Assembly: GCA_012845835.1 (NCBI GenBank)
Contig: JABAKD010000016.1
Span: 13,753,020-13,817,019, forward strand
DNA: 64,000 bases
Source: Undaria pinnatifida
Taxonomy: Eukaryota; Sar; Phaeophyceae; Laminariales; Alariaceae
Reading direction: 5' to 3'
Position numbers and translations under genes: made by a program. Below the pieces are notes generated by a model. It saw nothing but the letters and a program-made list of their open reading frames with translations, was not told where the DNA came from and did no database searches. Positions 46,101 to 55,100 of the stretch are shown piece after piece (position 1 is the first letter of the stretch; every line of letters begins with the position of its first letter).

Positions 46101-48629
46101 CGAACTCAAAGGAACAGAGAGGTCACTCGCGCGAGTGACCCCGGGCCCCTAAAAAAAAGCCTCCAAAGGTGATCTCCCTACCGTAGCCTGGGCCTTGTGG
46201 TGTCTTGCACGCAGGTTACGTATGGCATGTGTTTCGGTAGAGAAGATGCTATTTTTTCTGGTAGTTCGCACGAAAGTTGCTCTAAAGTGTCTCGTGAATC
46301 AACTCGACCATTAAGGTTGCCTTCGTGTGGCAGGTCACATATTCGTTACCCTTTTTTTTTTTTTACGGATGACTGAACCAGCGGTAGATTAATTTTATTC
46401 GGTCCATGCAGAACTGATCCATCCGGCACACACAATGGGTTTTTTTTCTAACGGACCTTTATGGAAAAGAAAGTGACGCGTGGCCCGTGAAGCGTTACCA
46501 GACGAAGATACCCACCAACCAAATTACCTACCGCCTAACAATGGCATAGTTCGTGGTATAATCAAGCTGTCACAGCTATGGTATGTCAGCTACAATATGT
46601 AGCTACAATATGTAGTTGATGTGCGGAAAGCTCCTTCATTTCTGGGGTGGCCACGGCGTGGCAGTGGCCAGGTGATAAGGCATGCACCTACCGTATAGTC
46701 TAATGTAGCTGTACTACTGCATTGCAGCATATAATAGTAGTGCTTATGATATCCTTCGTGATACTGACAGGTTTTCGGAGTAGCCAGAAACTTCTGTTCG
46801 TTTTCATCATGATAATTCCTCGAACACAACACGCAGATTACAACTCTGGCTACGAAGCACATACTTGGCATTGGATGTTTTCAAACAAAACATGCCCACG
46901 TCTGATCACCTCCCATAGTAATGACCGGGCAAGACAGTTCTCGGGTGCTCTCTGCTGTGTGCAAGATATGTATAGTCTATGACGGTAAAATAATAAAATA
47001 GCTCTTACATTCGCTTCGCCTATTAAATACGTACATGCCCGGTACTTCAAAGTATAATACTAAGTGTTGCACCTACCTGTACGTGAGGGTAGTGAGCGGT
47101 CTGAAACTCTTGTGGCTCTCCGCATCAGCCATTCTCTGTCCCCAGAAATCATGCCGCCACATGCCTCTCCATGGCGAGTCGGTCCAGACGTCGTGATTAT
47201 CCAGCTAAACCGATCAAGTTACGACGAGAACGATGAAGAAACCGCATAACAGAGCAGCAGAAGCAGGACGGCCAAACGGTTATAACGTCTCAACACTGCA
47301 GTAGCACTCGCACCTGATTTGAAGCACACGCCGTCTCCGATACTATGTTATGATAAAACGGTACAGTTGCTTAGACCTACGCCGTACTGCCTGAGAGCTT
47401 GCTGCACCGCGCGCCGGTTGCATACGAGTCAACAAAGTCGCCATATTATGGCGAACCCATGTACGTAGTCCCGTCATGCATCATGGGTGCAACACTGCTG
47501 TGTTCACCCAAAGATTCAAGGTGTGCCTTGAGTTGTAGGCTCGGCTGTACGTCATGCGCCGAAGATTGAATTTGTCAGTTGCCTAGTTATAGTAGTTTTA
47601 GCCCGTCAAATGTGTTTCCTTGACGACTATCATATCCTTGACGTCTGTCATATCCTCGACGGCTATCCTTGACGGCTGTCCGTCAAGGGGGAAGAGCGCC
47701 GTCAACCGACATCTGACATGGCTAAAACTGCAGATAGATGGAGTGTAGAGTTAGACCTGTCAATTTGCGACAAGAAGACAGATCCTTTGCATCAGAGGAG
47801 ACGAGTGGTAAGATCGAATGGTCAAACTGTCTAAACACTCGAATAAACCACTTGCCGTATCCGAGATCCGATCACTTTATTTATAGGGTGATTACATTAA
47901 ACAGTAAACAAGCAAACCTGCGCCGCCGCGCTTGAAGCCTGCTGCACTATGCGCCGTTTGCATAGTGAATCGCAAGTTAGTATCCCTGTGGCTAGGCCAT
48001 TGATAGTCCCATCATGGTTACAACACATTAATGCTGTTTGTTGAGTCCATCTCAAGGTTTACATTTACCTTAGGCGCGTAGGTCCCGTTTCATGCCTTGC
48101 GCTACGGATTCTAAAGTCTCAGTGGGCGATTTAGGTTTGGCCCGTCAAGAGCTTGTTGCCCGTCAAGCTGCAAGAGCGCCGTCAACCGACAGCCGCTCTA
48201 AAACTGCGGACCAAAGGTATCAGGAGACATTTCACATGTCAATCGAGGGAAATAGGTGCGCTGTCAAAGGTGTCGGCTCGAGCGTATTTTTAGGCCGGGG
48301 TTTTTACACTAAAACCTAGATGTCGGGTGTCAGGGTTAAGGCTTCAACGTCTGCCAAGGGGTGAAAGTGTTGTCTCCTGGCATTTCTATAACTCTTACGT
48401 CTTACCACAGCTGTTTTCTCCTGGCATTTCGATAACCCTTACGTCTTACCACAGCTGGTCGATCGTCCCAGACGAACGTGCCCTGGAGCGTACTGGCGTG
48501 AAGGGAAAACGACAGCAAGGCTACGCCAGCCGGAGCCTGCCACCTTGTGGCATTGGGTGAGCACAGGGGTGGCATGGGGTGGGCGGTAGGAGCAGGGGTC
48601 AAATGGTGAGGATCGTCCGGATGAATCAT
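34117..48629 (-). CDS. TMTC-family protein O-mannosyltransferase (TM + TPR)
   Basis: Minus-strand exons, 5' to 3': 48,629-48,450; 47,204-47,077; 45,865-45,657; 44,533-44,472; 44,247-43,521; 42,444-42,258; 42,033-41,938; 41,488-41,290; 39,697-38,711; 37,870-37,796; 37,646-37,480; (36,503-36,487 tentative); 36,278 or 36,253-36,039; 34,969-34,715; 34,383-34,117 (TGA). Phases agree except around the tentative exon. Diagnostic segments in order are 'GTFVWDDRPAV', 'RHDFWGQ', 'SHKSFRPLTTLTYR', 'FHLFNVVVHA', 'AVHPVHVEAVAPIVGRADLL', 'LCKEIGVTVFG', 'LLWPNQLCYDW', 'PASNAFFPIGAVVAERLLYL', 'CKDWKSERALFESAL', then TPRs. This is the TMTC order: an ER multi-pass GT-C enzyme transferring mannose to secretory proteins. 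At ~1,260 residues it exceeds animal TMTCs because of two low-complexity loops (~100 residues in 44,247-43,521; ~190 in 39,697-38,711). The donors after 45,657 and 43,521 are GC. The start codon is uncertain. The exon at 37,870-37,796 is weakly conserved. Confidence 0.85.
36487..36503 (-). other. Tentative 17-nt micro-exon of the TMTC-like gene
   Basis: The preceding exon ends in phase 2 (donor GTAAGTAC after 37,480). The next confident TPR exon reads in a frame that does not follow directly. A 17-nt segment with acceptor 'ggaag' and strong donor GTAAGG, joined to an acceptor at 36,254-36,255, restores the frame (2 to 1 to 1). The product would link 'SSELH' to 'MRGLQEDRG' through 'KQADFVA'. 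No other phase-consistent exon was found in 36,281-37,479. Confidence 0.3.
36617..36952 (+). repeat. 22-bp satellite, ~15 copies, in TMTC intron
   Basis: The 22-bp unit is built from 'cccctcgaaaatgttgttgt' plus two bases. It is nearly invariant except for G/T at one site (gtgtcccc versus gtttcccc), and the T variant occurs at both ends and in the middle. The unit is twice 11 bp, the period of the two satellites in the cyclin gene. Frames stay open on both strands but are not coding. Confidence 0.95.
38280..38710. other. TMTC intron sequence, no feature
   Basis: This is intron between the 39,697-38,711 and 37,870-37,796 exons. Apart from a near-repeat of 'atgttttacagcgtcg' at about 38,190 and 38,230, nothing was recognised. 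Confidence 0.4.
40250..41245 (+). repeat. CCCGA (minus GGGTC) pentamer satellite, ~1 kb
   Basis: About 190 head-to-tail copies of CGACC occur, with sporadic CGACA variants clustered at 40,545-40,650 and 40,855-40,875 and at both edges. The indel-shifted phases at about 40,416, 40,483 and 40,784 suggest unequal exchange. Long repetitive frames on both strands are artefacts. It lies in the TMTC intron between exons 41,290 and 39,697. Confidence 0.97.
41585..41690 (+). repeat. CCGTCAAG/CTTGACGG dispersed repeat, copy 1
   Basis: It reads 'tttggcccgtcaaggccttt', then 'tgacgtttctgtcaaggag' and 'gccgtcaactgacagattt'. Three more copies lie in introns or flanks of the same gene (42,530-42,645; 47,595-47,720; 48,135-48,210), always ending 'gccgtcaaccgaca' or similar. 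Confidence 0.75.
42530..42645 (+). repeat. CCGTCAAG/CTTGACGG dispersed repeat, copy 2
   Basis: 'gagccgtcaaggcctcctta' is followed by 'cttgacggctgtccgtcaag', itself a hairpin, and 'gaccgccaaccgacatattt'. It lies in the TMTC intron 5' of exon 42,444-42,258. Confidence 0.75.
43030..43185 (+). repeat. ~50-bp degenerate tandem repeat, 3 units
   Basis: Units share 'gtaccga.a.aacgt.atgc' variants followed by 'ctc.tat..taggaattacc'. The array is in the TMTC intron 5' of exon 42,444-42,258. Confidence 0.6.
47595..47720 (+). repeat. CCGTCAAG/CTTGACGG dispersed repeat, copy 3
   Basis: This copy has the CTTGACG box amplified: 'ccttgacgactatcatatcc', 'ttgacgtctgtcatatcctc' and 'gacggctatccttgacggct'. 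It then has 'gtccgtcaaggggg' and 'gccgtcaaccgacat'. Confidence 0.75.
48135..48210 (+). repeat. CCGTCAAG/CTTGACGG dispersed repeat, copy 4
   Basis: It reads 'tttggcccgtcaagagcttg', 'ttgcccgtcaagctgcaaga' and 'gcgccgtcaaccgacagccg'. It lies in the first TMTC intron. Confidence 0.75.
48373..48457 (-). repeat. 44-bp tandem duplication of a TMTC 5' splice site
   Basis: The exon 1 donor (CAGCTGTG|GTAAGACGTAAG on the minus strand, cut after 48,450) is repeated 44 bp downstream with the same 13-14 nt context. Use of the second copy would add 44 nt and shift the frame. Confidence 0.8.
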
Positions 48630-49100
48630 CTCTTGCTTACGTTCACACGCTCGAAATCAGTTCGTAATTCATACCCTGGGTCGGTTTGTGTGTGTTTCTG
48701 CAGAATACAACAACAACCGTTGGCCGGGTCCATATCCTCAAAATGTTGGATATGGGCTGTACAACTTGCGACGCCAGGCCACACACCTTGGTAGGTTTTT
48801 CAACCATAACGAGGTCCTTGCTCTTCTCGTACGAGGCATCCCCCCCCCCTCCCGTCAATCACCACCCAGCGTTTCGTTAGGTGACTAAAAAGCAGAGCAG
48901 TCTCTCTCATTGCCCTCTTGCCTCTGCCTCGCTGCTCGTCATGTCGTCCAGGCCGCAGGCCGCTTGGGCTCAAAAGTATCTTAAAAAAATCCGGGCCCGG
49001 CTCGTACCCGCCTCTGCATGGTTATGGAACACCTTTTCATGATTTCATGTTGAATCGTGCGCTCCAGGTAGATCATCTGCGGCCCCTGCCCAGCAAAGAC
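48630..49100. promoter_or_regulatory. Divergent (head-to-head) intergenic promoter region
   Basis: Only about 470 bp separate the proposed start of the minus-strand TMTC gene from the plus-strand lycopene cyclase start at 49,101. No TATA box is obvious on either strand. It must hold the upstream elements of both genes unless TMTC starts further upstream. An upstream in-frame ATG at 48,918 extends the cyclase frame, but it would place the signal peptide internally, so 49,101 is preferred. Confidence 0.5.
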
Positions 49101-52100
49101 ATGCGTCCTGCTTGGGCACCCACGACAGGGCTCGCCCCTTCTGCACTCCTCCTCTCCTTCACAGCAGCTGCAACGGCGTTCGTGGTCCACCATGCCCCGG
49201 CCAACCTCGCATCGTCTCGAGGAGCACTCGCTCCTGTGTCCCCACCGGTATCTCGCCGCGTTTTGAGCACAGACCGCTTGGGGAGAGCTAGAGGTGGAGG
49301 TCGCATCTCTCCCGGGAGGGGGCTGTCTATGGCGTTCGATTTGGGGCAGATGATGGAGCAGATGATGGGCTCGATGGGCGGCAACGGTGGTAGCGGTGGC
49401 AGCAGCAAGGGTGGTAAATCAAGCAAAAATGTGGTATACGATGCTGCTATTGTTGGGTATGGGCCAGCTGGAGGCGTCATGGTGAGTTTGATGTCTTGCT
49501 GACTTGTACTCTTGTACTGCTCGTGCACTGCTGTACGGGTCTAATCGTGTTACTGCTGTAGTGTCTGCATACCGGTAGCAGCGTACGTTGTGCCTGGTGT
49601 GGTAACTGTTGTGTAATTAGGGTGTGAGGCAGTAAGGTTAAGGACTAGTTTGGCGCATTCGGTTTTGAAAGATTACAAGTTGTCGAGCAATTCTGAAGGG
49701 TGTATCAGTACGGGCTCAAATATAAGATACGTTTTATCATTAATATAAATATAAAACGACTATTATATTCCGTCTAGAGCGGTATACAAGACTAACGCTT
49801 CAGCCGTACTTGTACGCACTCGGAAACCCGAACTCGTGTTGATGTGTTGATGATAGCATGTGTACTGGTGTAGGTGCAATGAGTACAGCAGTTTGATTCG
49901 TAGTGTAGACTGCTATTCCAGCACCAGGTAACCGTCGATACATACTGTTGCTGTACGAGTGTTAAAAGTCCATGACAACACAGGGATACACTTGGTATCT
50001 TACCTTGTACCTGGTATGATCTACAATGGCTCCGCTCCGCGGGCGGCTGACGCCGCCCGCTACGCTCGCGCAAGGAATATTAGTACAAAAATTAAAAACA
50101 AAATGAAGTAACAGGACTTCTCCCATTAAGTGAAAAAACTCACCCACATGGTATACTATTATACTAGTACCAACAACGCAGCTTGCAAAGATGAGTAACG
50201 ACCCTAAATTCGTTGAACTTACAGCTGACGTCGTCAGAATAATTTTACTAGTAATTGGTGGTAATGAGGCGCGGCCTCAATACCTGCAGCAGTCATATCT
50301 GCGATGCCTCATATACTACTCATATATGGAGCTCCTTGTACGGTCGACCTCGCACATGTTTTTTTTTTTTTCAGAGCGTATCCCGAACGAAAAAGGTACA
50401 TGATGAGCGAGAGCTGTTGTTGTTGTTCTCGACGCGCTTGTGGACTTACTTGTGGATATAGCAGGTGCTCGTACAGGGGCAGCAGCTTTTTAGACATGAT
50501 AGTTCTCCCTTTTTTTTCGGTTGAACTTTTGCCGGGACGATCAGCATCTATCCATCTATCTATCTCCGGTGTTGTGGGTTTTTATTACTGTAGTCTAGTC
50601 TACTCCGTACGAGCTAAACGAACATCTACGCTGTTTGATATTTACGTTCTGTATTCAGAGAGAATAATAAGTCGTCAATCAACCTCCTGAAAATAGGTAC
50701 TCGTACATACACCAGCATAAATTTCACAGAAAGAAAAAGTCGTCCAACAACCTCCTGAAAATAGCTACTACTCGTACAGCAGAGGAAGGTGTAAAAGCAG
50801 CGGTAGTAACAGCAGCTGAAGAAGGTGTAGAAACAGCGGTAGTAACAGCAGCACGGCACACGGGACCAGAGCCGGGTCAGTGTCGCTGTGCGTGTGTGTC
50901 GTCGACCAACCTCCTGAAAATAGGTACTCGTACGGCAGCATGCTGCAGTATAACAGATAGTGCCCCCGTTCTTTTCGGTTGAATTGTTGAAGGCTCACAA
51001 TCTGCAACAATAGCGTAGGGGAATGAAGCGTCAAGGCCATCCCGAGGTGATCGTAAGGCTGTACGCACAGCACCGCTTTCCCCGGACGTCAAACACCAGT
51101 ACAGGAACCCAATAAGAAACAGGGTAGTAGGAAAGGCTGACTGAGATTGACGGGAACATTAGAAACCCGATAGCCAGTGTACTGAAGTTTGTGCCGAACG
51201 CATCCTCTCTTATGTGTAAAACCCAGCCTGGGATATCACTTGTGTTTCTTATCTGTATCGTAGACGATTTAGATCTTGATCTGTCCATGGCATGCTTTTT
51301 TATTTGTGCTCCTGATCCAGCAAAGGCATACCATAAAACCGAGGAAAAATGAGTAGAATGGATGTAAGCCTAGTCGTTTTTCTCTTTTTGACTGTGACAC
51401 CCCGACGACTTCACGCGCGTGCACCCCTCAGGCTACCCTCCTGGCCGAAAAGCACGGCCTCAAGGTGTGCATCATCGACCCGAACCTAGAGAAGCGCTGG
51501 ATACCGAACTACGGAGTCTGGGTGGAGGAATGGGAGGCGCTTGACAAAGATCTGCAGGTGCCCGTTGTGTCAACCCCTTTTGAACCGCACTCACATTTTT
51601 GCCGCGTTTTTTTTTTTTTAATTATGTTTAATAAAAAACACATCGGGTGTGATGTCGGCATTTTTTTTCATAACTCGATTTGCCAGCGCGTGATATTATA
51701 TGTATCCGTGAGTAGCGCGTGCCAAGGAAGGTTCGAATGACCTGATGAAGAAAATAGGCCTGTGATTATCTCCGCTGCCCCCCCCCATTGCCAGATCGGG
51801 CTGGGGGATTGCCTTGACCTGACGTGGGAGGTGACGGATTCGTTCTTCGGTGGCAGCCACGGCGTCCCCGCGGACGAGCGTTGTCGCATCAACCGCGCCT
51901 ACGCACGCGTGTCCCGCGATAAGATGCAGGCCAACCTAAAGGCTCGCCTGGCTGCCGCGGGAGTCGACAAGATTGCGGGGAGAGTGGACGCGAAGACGGT
52001 AAGACTCGTGTCATTGTACCTTGTATATCCGCGTTGGAGGCGTATAATTTGCTGCAGTTTTGTGTATCGTTTTGCGTTGTTTTTCCCTTGGGAGGTAGCC

Positions 52101-55100
52101 TTCGACGCCAGAGTTGTTGGAGCCTGTCCATGTATTCAATACCAATAGGTTATGGCGATGAGTAAAATGAATGTGAGAACAACCACCAAATGTTCTACCC
52201 ATGTCAACACCACATCGACTACCCATGCAGGGACTGAGCGGGTCCATGGGGGTATCGTGATGGTGTATACTCCATTGAGTCGAGCGGTCTATTCATCCAG
52301 AGGACACACTTAGTGGGGATATTTTATGCCGGGGGAACCTTGACGGTTACCTGGAATTGTGTCGCGCTTAACCCCTTTGAGAAATCAGACGGAAAAAAGG
52401 TATAAAAAAAAGTGTGACAATTGCCGAATTGGGGCATACGAAGCATCCCTCTCTGCTGGAGTAGGGGGTGTATCCGAAGTGCAGACGAACGCGGAAGGAG
52501 GTGTACGACGCGTGTCCAGCGTTCTGGTATACCTGGTATGTACTATGGCACGCCTAAACCGCGCTATTGATAGTCCCAAACTTGTCGTTTGTTGTGGTAG
52601 CTAAGCGTGGGTCCCTGAAGGATATAGTCGTGCGTGTTGTACGGTAAGCTGTTAGGTCCGGACAGGTTGACATCGGTAGAAGGCAAAAAGGTTACTCATC
52701 CTTCGGAGGAAGGAGGCGTTTTGGTGTTCTAATAGCTTTACGTTAACGGTGCATAACAGGTGGAACACTCGGCGGAGGGGACGACGATGTGCCTTGACGA
52801 CGGGAAGCTGATCAACTGCCGCCTCGTTGTAGACAGCAGCGGACACTTCTCGGAGCTTGTGGAGAGAGTTGGCGAGCACAACCCGGGGGTGCAGATCGCG
52901 TACGGGGCGGAGGTAGAGGTGAAGGGTAAGTCTTAGCCTTGCCTGGTCCGTCTTAAAACAAGCAGTTTTTACCGGAAATGAGAACGTACAGCTTAGCTGT
53001 GAGATCGAGAGATTCGTCGAAGCTTGGCTTTGCTAGCTGCGTGTGATACTTCGATCGATGATCAGTTTGTAGTATTTTACCTAGTGACTGCCACGAGCGG
53101 ACTTGTCAAGGGTCGTGCAACTTACCAGGTACAAAGCACCCACAAGTTCCATCCTAAAGGGTTCGGAAATGTTGCTTTGGCGTGCACCAAAAGTCCTCGG
53201 TAAAATAAATTGAGAAACGAACGGGTGCATAATACATGTAGATGTGACAAACGAGGTTCCGGCCGCCGAAGTAAAAATAGTCTCAAGACTCCCAGAGGCC
53301 AAATGGTGACGATTTCCTGCACTCTATCAAGTCGCAGACAGCTTTTATAATGGCTATATTGTAGTTGGAGGGGCACTGCTTGAAGTAGAAGTGTCTAGTA
53401 GTAATACTATACTGTACGACTACAACAGTAGCCTACACGTGGAAGGCGTTAAATGCTCTCTGTTTACCTCCCCAACAAACCATACGCTACCCTGACATTC
53501 CTGCCACTTCTTATCCACCAGACGGACATGCCCCGTACGACGAAAACGCCATGTTATTTATGGACTACCGCACGGACTACGTGGATGACAAGTCGGAGCT
53601 CTCAGAGAAAGAGTTGAGGGAGTTGGACGAGATCCCAACGTTCCTCTACGCCATGCCCATGGGGGAAGCGCCTAACGGTCGACGAAGGATCTTCTTCGAA
53701 GAGGTGATTGGTTGGTTGACTCACCCCTCGGTCTTATAGTGTGATACTTGGTGGTAGTGTTTTTTGTTTCCGTTTTTGGCACGTTAGTTTTTTAGGCTTG
53801 ATTCGGGGGTCGTTGCTTGTTGTGAGCGGCCTCCTCTAGTGCGGACCGGATGTGAACACGACGACCGAATAGGCCCCGACTACCAGTCCCAAATTAGGAG
53901 CAAGACCGAGTAGGCATTATTCAGAACGTCTGGTACTGTTATAAGCAAGTGGCTTGCCGAGATACAACCCAGAGTCAACAGGAGAACGAAGGAATGTTCG
54001 TGTTTGTACATACAATAAATCGGATGCCCTCACCATTCCCCCCCTCTCTCCCCCGCCCCCTCGTGGTATTGCTTCCGGTCGATCCCGTACCGTACCGTGT
54101 TATGGTCTTGAGACTGCGGCCGTGCATAATTTTGAGTACGCCTCCCCCCCTCGCACCCCTCTCTGCCCCGCCTTCTCGTTTACTTGCTTCCGGTCAACCC
54201 CGTACCGTGCCGTGCCGTGGCCCTGTAGACGTCTTTGGTGGCGCGTCCTCCGATAAGCTTCGATCTCTGCAAAGAACGCCTTTACAGGCGTATGAAGCAC
54301 CACGGAATCGAAGTCACCAAGGTTATGGACGAGGAGTTTTGCTATATTCCGATGGGAGGCGCCATGCCGGTCCTAACTCAGGTTAGTCTAGTCGGCTTCA
54401 TATCTGTCTGCCTGTCTGTCTGTCTGCCTGCCTGTTTGTTGACACGTAAGTCCGTCTGTCCGTCTGTCCAACGCCATCCCCACCCCCATCCCGGCCCGTA
54501 CACTCACTTGTTGCGCAATTGTCCAGCGCGTTGTGGCCTTCGGCGGAGCATCTGGACTGGTGCATGCCGCGACAGGCTACATGCACGTGAGCGAGTTGCT
54601 GTACGATCGAGATAATGTCAAATAAGATTGAGAAAAGGTTGAGAGAAGGTTCATAAGAAGTATAAGTTCGAAATAAAATTGAAATAAAGTTGAGTCGAGG
54701 TAAGGCAGGCATGGGGGGGTGGTAGATTGGGTGACGATCAGCACGTCGTGGCTCGTGTACCTCATGGTGCCATTGCAAGAGCTGTAGTATACCACGTGGC
54801 CTAGCTTTCGACGAAGTTGGCGATTCACGTATGGCTTGAGACGTTATTAACTAACAACCATTAACGCTAACGCTAGCCCTAACCACGATCGGCTGGGGAA
54901 AAATATCGCAATCATGATGTAATGAGAATTTACTGTACGCACTGTGAACTATCAACCATTTTGGTCGAATCTGGGCGAAGTCGAAAATACACAACGATGC
55001 TGATGTTGCTCGATGTCTTGCCGTCATCCCCAATGGCCCACAACCCCGCGCCGCCGCCTCAATGAAGGTACGAATGTTGGCGGCCTCCGGGGGCGTCGCC

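Noticed and set aside
48918-49100. Upstream in-frame ATG extending lycopene cyclase by 61 codons
   Set aside because: It would bury the signal peptide, and the extra residues are basic and low in conservation. The ATG at 49,101 gives a proper bipartite plastid presequence.
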